Source: Hoeflea_A sp965228785 (GTDB lineage: Bacteria > Pseudomonadota > Alphaproteobacteria > Rhizobiales > Rhizobiaceae). Taken from it: a DNA stretch of 64,000 nucleotides. Location of the stretch: the NCBI GenBank assembly GCA_965228785.1, contig CBDDIF010000002.1, positions 3,348,001 to 3,412,000 on the forward strand, in the 5' to 3' direction. The notes beneath the pieces were generated by a model, which had not been told where the DNA came from, searched no databases, and worked only from the letters and a program-made list of their open reading frames with translations. Below are positions 52,077 through 60,879 of this stretch, one piece after another (the stretch's first letter is position 1; each line of letters begins with the position of its first letter). The position numbers and the translations under genes were made by a program.

Positions 52077-52381
52077 CCAAGATCCGCAAAAAAATTGAAA
52101 TTCTCGTCGATGCCCCGTTGCTTCGCCGAATTCGCGACCTGGCGGAAGAATGCGGTGTGCCGGGATACACCGTGCTTCCGACGCTAGGCGGCGGTGGCCG
52201 CCAAGGGCGTTGGCTCGATGATCAGGTCACCGGCGGCGCCGGCACGAAGGTCGTCTTTGCGACAGTTGTCGGTGACCGCGTAGCCGATCGCTTCCTGACA
52301 GCGGTGAAACCTCTGATTGACGAATACGGGCTCATGGTGACGGTTTATGCGGTTGAAGTCTTGCGGGACAATGGCGACTGA
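52073..52381 (+). CDS. sbtB: SbtB-like PII-family regulator
   Basis: 102 residues, a PII-like fold: RKKIEILVDAPLLRRIRDLA, then a T-loop-type TVLPTLGGGGRQGRWLDDQV and VVFATVVGDRVADRFLTAVK, ending YGLMVTVYAVEVL. It binds adenine nucleotides and sets the activity of SbtA. The start overlaps the sbtA stop by 4 bp. The C-terminal Cys pair known in cyanobacterial SbtB (the redox R-loop) is absent: there is one Cys, near the front. Confidence 0.9.
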   Translation: MTKIRKKIEILVDAPLLRRIRDLAEECGVPGYTVLPTLGGGGRQGRWLDDQVTGGAGTKVVFATVVGDRVADRFLTAVKPLIDEYGLMVTVYAVEVLRDNGD

Positions 52382-52529
52382 TCGCCCAAAACGAGCTGCC
52401 CGACACTTTGCTACCCTAGATTTCTATTTTGCAAAGTCTTAACTCTACTTTTCAAACACAACGTCAAGTCACTGAATATTTAGTGGTTCCCGGCATCCTG
52501 TTTGATGGAATTTGGGGGAACTGCGTGCC

Positions 52530-53792
52530 ATGTTTGGCGCTTTGACACGATTGTGGGGCAATCGTCGGGGCAACTTCGCAACGATTGCGGCAATTTTCGT
52601 AGTACCGCTGCTCGCTTTGTCGGGTGGTGCGATCGACTACGTCATTTTCTCCAACCAGAAAGCAAAGCTGCAGACCGCGGCAGAATCCGCGGCGCTTGCC
52701 AGCGTCCTGGAGCTCGGCCTCGCCAGCACCCGGGAAAGCGATATCGAACCCATCGCTGAGACTTATGTGTTTTCGAACTTCCGGAAGGACAGTGCGATTT
52801 CGCGGGGGGCGGCTGACGATCTAAAGGTCAAAACCGCCGCATCCAAGAAAGATGCCGAAGTCACGGTCGACCTGGCCTTCTACTGGCAACCGATCTTCGC
52901 TCACCTGGTCAGCGACAAGGCGATGCCCATTCGCGTGTCCGCAACAGCCAGACTTGCCGGCGCACAGAGCATCTGCGTCATCGCACTGGACCGAAAGGTC
53001 AGAGAAAGCCTGCATATGACAGCCAGGGCGACAATCAGGGCCAACAAATGCGGCGTCTATGCCAACTCGAAAAACAAGAAAGCCATCAAGGTCAACAAAA
53101 ACGCCCGACTGCTGTCCGCTGCCACCTACACCACCGGTGGCTTCGCGGGCCGTCGCTCCAGCTTCAATCCGATGCCGGTTACAGACAGCCCTCCCATCCA
53201 GGATCCACTCGTCGATCGCCCTGCTCCCCGTATCGGCCCTTGCCGAAAACAGGCCCCGGCAAAAAAAGGATACGTTGTTCTCGACCCGGGAACCTATTGC
53301 GGCGGCATCCAGAGCACTGGCAAGGTTGTCGTGATACTCAAGCCAGGCACCTACGTCATGAAAGATGGTCCGCTGGAAATCTCTGGCAACTCGACGCTCC
53401 TGGGCAAAAATGTGGGCTTTTATTTTACCGGGGAGGATGCCGTCTTTGATTTCGGTGTTTCCACCCAGGTGGTGTTGACCGCTCCGAAGAGCGGCCCACT
53501 CGCCGGCATCCTGTTTTTCGAAGACCGAAAATCCGAGGCCAATCGTGAGTTCATCATCCGCAGCAAGGATGCGGAGCGTTTCGAGGGCACGGTTTATCTG
53601 CCTAAAGGGAAGCTGATCATCGACAAGGCCAGCCGGATCGGACAAAGATCCGCCTGGACCGCCATCATCGCCAAGCGGATCGAGACGGGCAAAGGCCCCC
53701 AGGTCGAGATCAACGCCGACTATACGAATTCAACCATACCGGTCCCCGAGGGCATCGCCCCGCAAGGCGGCCGCGCCATCTTGACCAGGTAA
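52530..53792 (+). CDS. TadG-like Flp pilus-associated exported protein
   Basis: 420 residues. The N-terminal NFATIAAIFVVPLLALSGGA helix followed by LQTAAESAALASVLELGL is the Tad-type pilin-like anchor of TadE/TadG proteins. The rest is exported: a beta-rich region with VVLDPGTYCGGIQSTGKVVV and GTYVMKDGPLEISGNSTLLG that looks like repeated strands. No von Willebrand domain is seen. It is 6 bp upstream of a hybrid kinase, which is unusual for a Tad protein, and no other tad genes are nearby. Confidence 0.75.
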   Translation: MFGALTRLWGNRRGNFATIAAIFVVPLLALSGGAIDYVIFSNQKAKLQTAAESAALASVLELGLASTRESDIEPIAETYVFSNFRKDSAISRGAADDLKVKTAASKKDAEVTVDLAFYWQPIFAHLVSDKAMPIRVSATARLAGAQSICVIALDRKVRESLHMTARATIRANKCGVYANSKNKKAIKVNKNARLLSAATYTTGGFAGRRSSFNPMPVTDSPPIQDPLVDRPAPRIGPCRKQAPAKKGYVVLDPGTYCGGIQSTGKVVVILKPGTYVMKDGPLEISGNSTLLGKNVGFYFTGEDAVFDFGVSTQVVLTAPKSGPLAGILFFEDRKSEANREFIIRSKDAERFEGTVYLPKGKLIIDKASRIGQRSAWTAIIAKRIETGKGPQVEINADYTNSTIPVPEGIAPQGGRAILTR

Positions 53793-53798
53793 TCCGTC

Positions 53799-56546
53799 AT
53801 GGCGTCGCACGAAAATCACTTCAAACGCACCGAGAGCCTGGCATACAGGCTGTCCATGGCAGTCGGCCTGCTCATCTTCGTTTCGCTGATGGCAACGTCA
53901 TCAATCCTGTCATACCTGTCGTTTCAGCGGGAGATCGACCAAAGCAGGCACTCCCTGGAGGCAACGGCGAAGGTGTTTTCCACCTCGATCGCTGAGGCGC
54001 TCGCGACCGACAACAGCTACGAAGTTCGCCGCATCCTCACAGGAATCGGCAAGTTCGACCAACTTCGCTTTGCCGCCGTTTTCGACGCCGAGGGGAATCC
54101 ATTCGCGGAAGTGGGCTACGAAGCCCTGATTGCCGATGACAATGTCGATATGGCCACCGAATCGACCCTCGATCTCCTGACACACAGTACCCTGTGGGTA
54201 CGTGCGGATATCCGCAAGGCGGGCGAGACAATAGGCGAGCTCAGGCTGTTGTCGAACGTTTCGGCCATCCGCCAAGGCCTTTTCACCAATCTCGGCATTA
54301 CATTTGCCGTTGCGCTTTTCGCTGCGCTGATCACGATCATGTTCAGCTTGCGCTCCGTATCAGTCGTCACCCGCCCGATCACGGCATTGTCGTCCTTGAT
54401 GCAGCGTTTCGGTTCTGATGAGGACTTTACAGCCCGCGCCGACACAGATGGACGCGGCGAGGTCGGCGTCCTGGCCAGTTCCTTCAACACCATGCTTGGG
54501 GATCTGGAGCTTCGGAACCGGCAATTGCTCGATTACCAGAACACACTGGAGCAAAAGGTCGAGACGCGCACCCGCGAACTGCTCGTCGCCAAGAACGAGG
54601 CAGAGCAGGCTAACGCCGCCAAATCGGAGTTTCTGGCCACCATGAGCCATGAGATCCGCACGCCAATGAACGGCATGCTGGTGATGGCGGAACTTCTGGC
54701 AACGGCCGGACTGGCGCCCAAGTATCAGCGCTATGCCGATGTGGTGATGAAATCCGGGCGCGGCTTGCTGGCAATCATCAACGACGTACTGGATTTTTCC
54801 AAAATCGAATCCGGCAACATGGAGTTGGAGAAGATCCCGGTCGACCTGCGCGCTCTCGGTGAGGACGTTCTCAGCCTGTTCTGGCAGCAAGCACGGGAAA
54901 AGGAGCTCGACCTCGGCTGTTTCATCGGTCCCGGTGTGCCAAGAACGATGATCGGCGACCCGGTGCGCCTCAATCAGATCATCAGCAACCTGGTCAACAA
55001 CGCGCTGAAATTCACCGCAAGTGGCCAGGTGACGATCCACATTACAAAACCCGAGGGGACCAGCGGTACCATCGAGATCGCCGTACGCGATACCGGCATC
55101 GGTATCCATCGCGACAAGCTCGACACGGTGTTCGAGAGCTTTACCCAGGCAGATCAGACGACCACTCGAAAATATGGCGGGACCGGCCTCGGCTTGCCGA
55201 TCTGCAAAAACCTGGTCGAGCGCATGGATGGCGCGATCCGCGTGGAAAGCGACCCGGGCGTCGGAACGACGTTCTCTTTCACCTTGCCTCTTGAGTCCAC
55301 GGACGAGCACGAGCGGGAGGTCAGCCCGGCGTCCGGCCAACCGGTGCTGTTGGCCCTTCCGGTTTCGGCGACCTTCGAGGTCCTGCGCGACGCACTTGAG
55401 CAGATCGGTGCAAAGGTTGCCCTTGCCCGCCCGGACGCCATTGAGCCGGAGCTCGAGAATGAATGCGCCCTTGTGATAACGACCGCCGACAGCGCCAGAG
55501 CACTGGGACCGGCACGCAACGGGACCCAACGCCTCGTCGTCACGCAGCTCGGAGACTTTTCGGCGGATGCCTTGATCCGCGACCGCCTGGCGCATGACGT
55601 TTTGTCGATGCCGGTCAGCACATTTGCCGCAATCGAAGCCGTTGAACGCGTTGTCAGCGGCAGGGCACGCGGGGTCGCGTTGCTTGAATCGGAACGGGCG
55701 ACGTCGGATGTTGCGCAATCCTTTGCTGACAAGGCAATCCTCGTGGTCGATGACAGCGCCATAAACCGCGAGGTGGTGGTGCAGGCGTTGCGGCGCTTCG
55801 ACATCGACCCGACGGTCGCTGAAAATGGGCTGGAGGCCATCGCCGCAGCCAATGGCAGTCGTTTCGACCTGATTTTCATGGATTGCAGCATGCCGGAAAT
55901 GGACGGTTTCGAAGCGACCAGGATCCTCCGCCGCAACGAGGAGGAGGCCGAGGCACCTCGGACGCCAGTTATAGCGCTGACGGCTCATACAGCCGATCAG
56001 GTTTCTGAGAGTTGGAAAACGGCCGGCATGGACGGCATCGTCGTCAAACCATTCACCATGGAGGCCCTCGGCGGCTGCCTGTCGGAATGGCTTGATGGAG
56101 ATGCACCGCAGACCGTTCAGGCCACGAACGGCGGTGTCACGCCGGAACCGGGACCCGCAGCAGCACCCGTTCTCGACCCGGAAGCGCAGCAAAATCTCCG
56201 CGATATCCTCGGCGACATGTTCGATGAGAGTTTCGCCAGGATTTTGGGTCTCTATGTCGAAACAGCTCCTGCCGCATTCGAAACGCTGACACAAGCGGCA
56301 AATGACGGCAAATGGAAGGACGTCTCGGCTTCCGCACACGCACTCAAATCCATCACAGCCAATGCAACAGCAACAGCCTTCTCCGCCGTCTGTGCCCGAA
56401 TCGAGGCCGCCGCCAACGCCGGTGACGACCAACGGGTCATCGCATTGATGGAGATGGCAACGGACGAATATGAACGCACGCTCGAGGCGGTGGAAACTCA
56501 GCTGAACAATGCAAACGGCGCAAACACTGAGGTCGAAGCCGCCTGA
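53799..56546 (+). CDS. Hybrid sensor histidine kinase with HPt domain
   Basis: 915 residues. TM1 at about 17-45 and TM2 at about 165-190 flank a periplasmic sensor of about 120 residues; HAMP follows, then HisKA with His284 in TMSHEIRTPMNGML, HATPase (NLVNNALKFT, DTGIGIHRDK, GGTGLGLPICKN), a degenerate receiver (about 505-620, no acceptor Asp in LVITTADSARALG), a true receiver (Asp in LIFMDCSMPEMDG) and an HPt with His847 in SAHALKSITANATA. It follows the TadG-like gene by 6 bp. The receiver-EAL gene downstream could be its output. Confidence 0.92.
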   Translation: MASHENHFKRTESLAYRLSMAVGLLIFVSLMATSSILSYLSFQREIDQSRHSLEATAKVFSTSIAEALATDNSYEVRRILTGIGKFDQLRFAAVFDAEGNPFAEVGYEALIADDNVDMATESTLDLLTHSTLWVRADIRKAGETIGELRLLSNVSAIRQGLFTNLGITFAVALFAALITIMFSLRSVSVVTRPITALSSLMQRFGSDEDFTARADTDGRGEVGVLASSFNTMLGDLELRNRQLLDYQNTLEQKVETRTRELLVAKNEAEQANAAKSEFLATMSHEIRTPMNGMLVMAELLATAGLAPKYQRYADVVMKSGRGLLAIINDVLDFSKIESGNMELEKIPVDLRALGEDVLSLFWQQAREKELDLGCFIGPGVPRTMIGDPVRLNQIISNLVNNALKFTASGQVTIHITKPEGTSGTIEIAVRDTGIGIHRDKLDTVFESFTQADQTTTRKYGGTGLGLPICKNLVERMDGAIRVESDPGVGTTFSFTLPLESTDEHEREVSPASGQPVLLALPVSATFEVLRDALEQIGAKVALARPDAIEPELENECALVITTADSARALGPARNGTQRLVVTQLGDFSADALIRDRLAHDVLSMPVSTFAAIEAVERVVSGRARGVALLESERATSDVAQSFADKAILVVDDSAINREVVVQALRRFDIDPTVAENGLEAIAAANGSRFDLIFMDCSMPEMDGFEATRILRRNEEEAEAPRTPVIALTAHTADQVSESWKTAGMDGIVVKPFTMEALGGCLSEWLDGDAPQTVQATNGGVTPEPGPAAAPVLDPEAQQNLRDILGDMFDESFARILGLYVETAPAAFETLTQAANDGKWKDVSASAHALKSITANATATAFSAVCARIEAAANAGDDQRVIALMEMATDEYERTLEAVETQLNNANGANTEVEAA

Positions 56547-56669
56547 CCCGGGCATTTCCTTAAGAAATCAACCTATTGACCGGACCGATTTGACAGATGA
56601 CGCTTTCGAATTTCGAAACCAATTTCTACTAGGATCGCTGGGTAACTCTTCGATGTGAGCTGCTTTCAA

Positions 56670-57908
56670 ATGTTTTCAGGCCAAACCGTCCTTATCGTTG
56701 ATGACGATCCTTCGCAGGTGCTGATCCTGAGCGGTTACTTCCAAAGCCAACGCGCGGGAGCGGTTATCGAAGCGAACAGCGCAGTGGACGCGCTTGAGAG
56801 GCTCAGACGTTCCGATACGACCGTAGACTTGATCGTTTCCGATCTCATGATGCCTGACATGGACGGCATCGAAATGCTGCGTGAGCTGAAGAAGGCGGAC
56901 TACCCGGGCAAACTGGCGCTGATATCGAGCCTCGATCAGGCGATGATCAACAGCGCCCGAAAGCTCGGCGAGATGCACGGACTGAACATCATCGGCACCT
57001 GCCGCAAGCCGCTGCGCAAGGCCAGTCTGGACGCCCTCTTTCTGACCCCGGAAGAGCCGCGGGGCAGTTTCGACGATGGTGAAGAACAGTCGATCAGTGC
57101 CGAGCAGATTTCCGCCGCACTTGATCAAGGTGTTATTCGGCCGTTTTACCAGCCAAAGGTGGACGTCAAGCGGAAACGCATAGTCGGCGCCGAGGCCCTG
57201 GTCCGTTGGGTCGATCCGGTGCTGGGTATCATTTCGCCGGCGGATTTCCTGCCGGCGGTGGAGCAGAACGGCTTGTCGAGCGACCTGACCTTCGCCCTGA
57301 TGAAAACAGTGTTCCGCGACATTGCCGCCTGGAAGCGCAAGGGCTTGGAAATCAAGACGTCGGTCAACGTAACGACACGCGAGATCGCCATCCTGGAGTT
57401 TCCGGATATCGTCGGCGGCTTTGTCCGCAGCCAGAACATCAAGCCGGCCGATATTGCGATCGAGATCACCGAGAACGCGGTGTTGGAGTTCAATGCCAAT
57501 TCGCTGGAAGTGCTGTCGCGATTGCGACTGATGGGGATCGACATCGCCATCGACGATTTCGGCACCGGGTTCGCCAACATCAAGACCTTGAAGGAATTCC
57601 CCTACACGGAACTCAAGATTGATCAGAGCTTCATCCGCGGCATGACCGACGATCCCTTCTCGCAGGAAACCGTGCGCGCAGCGGTCACTCTCGGCCGGCA
57701 GATGAACATGCGACTGTTGGCCGAAGGCATCGAAACCGCCGAGGAATGGGAATTCGTGCGCTCCCGTGGCGTCGATGAGGTCCAGGGCTATTTCATCGCC
57801 AGACCGATGCCTGTCGACGACTTTGTTACTTTCTGCCTTGCAAACGACGGGTATGTCAGCCTGCCGCTGGAAGATGATGTCGGCATGTCGGACCGGATGG
57901 CCTCTTGA
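56670..57908 (+). CDS. Receiver-EAL cyclic-di-GMP phosphodiesterase
   Basis: About 412 residues. The receiver has TVLIVDDDPSQVLILSGYFQ and Asp in LIVSDLMMPDMDG. The EAL domain keeps the catalytic set: GAEALVRWVDP, EITENAVLEF, IDDFGTGFANIKTL, ELKIDQSFIRGM, LLAEGIETAEEWE and VQGYFIARPMP. It therefore is likely active and breaks c-di-GMP to pGpG. ATG 56670 is chosen; a GTG at 56655 is in frame. Lying after a TadG-like gene and a hybrid kinase, it may be the kinase output that lowers c-di-GMP. Confidence 0.92.
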   Translation: MFSGQTVLIVDDDPSQVLILSGYFQSQRAGAVIEANSAVDALERLRRSDTTVDLIVSDLMMPDMDGIEMLRELKKADYPGKLALISSLDQAMINSARKLGEMHGLNIIGTCRKPLRKASLDALFLTPEEPRGSFDDGEEQSISAEQISAALDQGVIRPFYQPKVDVKRKRIVGAEALVRWVDPVLGIISPADFLPAVEQNGLSSDLTFALMKTVFRDIAAWKRKGLEIKTSVNVTTREIAILEFPDIVGGFVRSQNIKPADIAIEITENAVLEFNANSLEVLSRLRLMGIDIAIDDFGTGFANIKTLKEFPYTELKIDQSFIRGMTDDPFSQETVRAAVTLGRQMNMRLLAEGIETAEEWEFVRSRGVDEVQGYFIARPMPVDDFVTFCLANDGYVSLPLEDDVGMSDRMAS

Positions 57909-57982
57909 CGGACGCCTCCGTCGAGCACGCTACAATCGCCGTATGATCCGGACACAATGTTGGAGCCGGTGGGAGGGATCTT

Positions 57983-58855
57983 ATGCGGCGCGTCAGGGCA
58001 GCCATCGATTTCATCGAAGCCAATCTGCAGAATGACCTGACGCTCGATGGTGTGGCCGGTGCGGTCGGACTATCGCGCTATCATCTGCAACGGCTGTTCC
58101 GGGCAACCTATGGCGACAACCTGAAGGCCTATATCCGCAAAAGGCGACTGACCGCAGCGGCTCAGGAGCTCGCGAACAGCGACACACGCATCATCGAAAT
58201 AGCTCTCGCCAGCGGTTTCGAAAGCCAGGAGGCGTTTTCCCGCAGCTTTCTTGCGCTGTTCGGCTGCAATCCGGGCGAGTACCGATTAGACCCCGACAAA
58301 CGCCTTCGACCTGGCCTGTTCAAACCGGACGCGGCCAGTATCGAACACCGCAATGCCGGCCTGTCACTGGAACCCCGGATCGTCGTATTGAAAAACGGTT
58401 TCAGCGTATTCGGCATCGGTTCAGGGATCGATTTTGAAGACGATGTGCATGTGGCAGGGATCTGGCGACGGTTGTTTGCAGCCCTTGAAGCCGACGCATC
58501 CGACCGGCTGTCGCCGCAACTGCCGCTGTGCGGTGTTGCCCAGGCCAACCATCCGGACATCCGGCGTGAACCCGGTCAGTGCCTTGCTTATGTCGCGGGT
58601 TCCGAAAAGGATCTGTCCGGTCGGCCGGGCGTTCCTCTAACCCGGGCGACAGTTCCTGCTGGCCTCTACGCGGTCTTTGAGCATCGCGGCTCGCTGGAGC
58701 AAATCCCGGAGACGGTCAACTATGCCTGGGGATCCTGGCTCGGCCGCAGCGGCTACCGGAAATCAGAGCGACCCGACCTGGAGCGGCTGACTTTCGGCGA
58801 TATCGGCAGCGCCGATCCGGCGCTGCAATTCTGGCTGGCCGTGGACGATCAATAG
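57983..58855 (+). CDS. AraC-type regulator with GyrI-like C-terminal domain
   Basis: 290 residues. The N-terminal double helix-turn-helix reads LTLDGVAGAVGLSRYHLQRL and EIALASGFESQEAFSRSFLA. The C-terminal half is a GyrI/Rob-like ligand domain (VFGIGSGIDFED, then TVPAGLYAVFEHRGSLEQIP). Such AraC-GyrI proteins respond to hydrophobic drugs or bile-like compounds. GGGAGGGA before the ATG is a good site. It converges and overlaps by 7 bp with the DUF1295 gene. Confidence 0.88.
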   Translation: MRRVRAAIDFIEANLQNDLTLDGVAGAVGLSRYHLQRLFRATYGDNLKAYIRKRRLTAAAQELANSDTRIIEIALASGFESQEAFSRSFLALFGCNPGEYRLDPDKRLRPGLFKPDAASIEHRNAGLSLEPRIVVLKNGFSVFGIGSGIDFEDDVHVAGIWRRLFAALEADASDRLSPQLPLCGVAQANHPDIRREPGQCLAYVAGSEKDLSGRPGVPLTRATVPAGLYAVFEHRGSLEQIPETVNYAWGSWLGRSGYRKSERPDLERLTFGDIGSADPALQFWLAVDDQ

Positions 58856-59520
58856 ACGAAAGGAATGAATTTTCTCGTGTGCGCCGCATAGTCGTCGAAC
58901 TCGGCGCCGTATTTCTTGGACAGATAGGTATCGAGATTGGGAATGTGCTGGAAGATGAAGCCGGCTGTCATGTAGGCCGGAATGGCGAAGGCCCAAAGGC
59001 TGCCGGTCGCCAACGCGTAGCCCGAGAACATCACCGTATCGCCGAAATAGTTGATGTGAGCTGCGTAACGGAACAGTCCACCCGTGTGCGCCCGGCCACG
59101 GTTTTCAGGGCGGCGCTTCCAGAGGAAACGCTGGTACTCGGATGCCGTGTTGAGCCAGGAGCCCAGCAAAAACAATGCCGCTGCAACCAGCCCGCCCCAC
59201 CAGGAAAGCGGCTGCGGATTGGCGAGTGCCAGGCCGGCAAAAACGACGTGCGATGACATGAAGATTGCCAGCACGATCAAGGCCTCGACCCAGCCGAATT
59301 GGCGTTTGAGCAGAACCTGCATGCCGAAAAGTGTGCGGATCAGATAGATCACCGCAAAGACGGCGATCAAAACACGCCGGTCGGGATCAGCCTGCCTGAA
59401 CGTTTCAGGCAGCAGATCATGCCCTCCGGTCAGCAACCAGACGATGACCCCAACCGTCAACGTGTGGATGACCATCACAGTCCATCGCGGCAGAAAACTG
59501 GTCTCGATCTGTCCATGCAT
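58849..59520 (-). CDS. DUF1295 membrane protein (steroid reductase-like C-terminal)
   Basis: About 223 residues with five or six membrane helices. The C-terminal half GGLFRYAAHINYFGDTVMFS and NLDTYLSKKYGAEFDDYAAH is the DUF1295/isoprenylcysteine methyltransferase-like signature. Members reduce or methylate lipids; which one applies is not known. ATG 59520 has GGAGACGCGAT before it; the frame extends upstream without meaning. It converges with the AraC-GyrI gene. Confidence 0.8.
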   Translation of the reverse strand: MHGQIETSFLPRWTVMVIHTLTVGVIVWLLTGGHDLLPETFRQADPDRRVLIAVFAVIYLIRTLFGMQVLLKRQFGWVEALIVLAIFMSSHVVFAGLALANPQPLSWWGGLVAAALFLLGSWLNTASEYQRFLWKRRPENRGRAHTGGLFRYAAHINYFGDTVMFSGYALATGSLWAFAIPAYMTAGFIFQHIPNLDTYLSKKYGAEFDDYAAHTRKFIPFVY

Positions 59521-59618
59521 ATCGCGTCTCCGCACCGGTTTGCATCGGGCGTCAAAGCCCCTTTGCTGACCGTTTAGCGGCAGCCGCTTCAGGTGTTTTG
59601 ATATTTTGTGCTCTGCCG

Positions 59619-60272
59619 TCAGAGATCGGCTGGCCGCTCGCTCTCGTGTGGGAATTCGCCGGCGGCGATGTAAGCCTCTTCCTGCGGAGTCGAGGGGCGT
59701 CCGAGAATAGCGTTGCGGTGCGGATGCCGTCCATGGCGGCCGATGATGTCGCACACCGTTTCGTTGTGCACCACACCGTGCTGGTAGAACCCGCGCAAGT
59801 GTTCGGGAGCGGTCGCTGCAACGCTCCTGACGCTGGCCACGACATCGTGCATGCGCGCCAGATGGTCCGGCCCCTCGCAGTGGCCGATGGCGATGTTGTA
59901 GAACTGCTTCTCCCAGGGATGGGCCAAGGCCTCGAAATGCCCGTTATCCTTGCCCTCCAGCGCCAGGCGCGTCGCCTTGATGTCCTGGGCATAGGCCGCT
60001 GGTGTTCCGCGCCAGACGGACCGTGGAAACTGGTCGAGCGCAATGATCAGCGCCAAACGGCCACGCGGTGTCTCAGACCAGTGGTCGAGCAGGCCACAGG
60101 CGGCCGCCTCTGTCAGCGCCGCGAAGCGTTCACGGATTTCCGCATCAACGCCACCGCGCATGCGGTGTTCCCAAAACGTCGCATGGGTTTCTATGGAGTC
60201 CTGGTGCCCGTTGTCAGGAAACCAGAACTCGAGCACCTCCGTCGGCTCTATGTCGGCCCAAACCGTGTTCAT
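59619..60272 (-). CDS. DUF924 family protein
   Basis: 217 residues. VLEFWFPDNGHQDSIETHAT, then LIIALDQFPRSVWRGTPAAY and HPWEKQFYNIAIGHCEGPDH are DUF924 motifs, an all-helical TPR-like fold. The function is unknown. It stands 98 bp from the DUF1295 gene and 51 bp from the VOC gene upstream, all on the minus strand. Confidence 0.88.
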   Translation of the reverse strand: MNTVWADIEPTEVLEFWFPDNGHQDSIETHATFWEHRMRGGVDAEIRERFAALTEAAACGLLDHWSETPRGRLALIIALDQFPRSVWRGTPAAYAQDIKATRLALEGKDNGHFEALAHPWEKQFYNIAIGHCEGPDHLARMHDVVASVRSVAATAPEHLRGFYQHGVVHNETVCDIIGRHGRHPHRNAILGRPSTPQEEAYIAAGEFPHESERPADL

Positions 60273-60323
60273 TGCCCCTCCTCAAGACGGCTTGGGACAG
60301 ACTGCAAATCTCGGCGCGCGATT

Positions 60324-60773
60324 TCAAGCCTGTTCGTTTGCGACCTCTTCAACGTGCTCCTCAATCAGCTCCGCTACCGAGCGACCAGGTCCAACCAACT
60401 CTAGCACCGTCCGGTCGGGATCGCGCACAAAAATGGTCTTTGTTCCGCGGAATTCGCGCCGACCCGTGATTTCAATGCCGTTCTCAACCATGAAGGCTTC
60501 GGTCTCTTCGGCCGACTTCATTTTCAGCGCGATATGCGTGATCCCGGGAAATTTGACCGGTTCGTCCATCAGAACGTTTTCACCCGCCTTGCCCGCTGCG
60601 GGTCCCAGCAGATTGATGTTGATGCCGCTCGGATGAAGCATGACGAGGGGGTGACCGTTTTCGTATCCACCGTCGGCAAGCAGCCGGAAACCAAGCAGTT
60701 CATAGAAGGCCACTGAGCGTTGACGGTCGCTGATGCGGATCCCGACATGATCGATGCGATCAATCTCAATCAT
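60324..60773 (-). CDS. VOC/glyoxalase family protein
   Basis: 149 residues. RIDHVGIRISDRQRSVAFYE, INLLGPAAGKAGENVLMDEP, then FPGITHIALKMKSAEETEAF and FVRDPDRTVLELVGPGRSVA. The His and Glu ligands of a glyoxalase metal site are present (DHVGI, HIALK, LELVG), so an enzyme is plausible. GGAG nine bases before ATG 60773 supports the start. It is divergent from the LysR gene, which may regulate it. Confidence 0.85.
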   Translation of the reverse strand: MIEIDRIDHVGIRISDRQRSVAFYELLGFRLLADGGYENGHPLVMLHPSGININLLGPAAGKAGENVLMDEPVKFPGITHIALKMKSAEETEAFMVENGIEITGRREFRGTKTIFVRDPDRTVLELVGPGRSVAELIEEHVEEVANEQA

Positions 60774-60879
60774 GGAAGTCATCTCCTGCAAACGTGTTGG
60801 CGCGGTAATTGACACGGGTAGATATGGGGTGATTCCATTGTTGTTGAAATTGCGCTGAATGAGTTTTACTGTTTCTTTT

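Noticed and set aside
54360..56555. 731-codon open frame on the minus strand
   Set aside because: It is opposite the hybrid kinase, whose motifs are all on the plus strand; the translation has no family signs.
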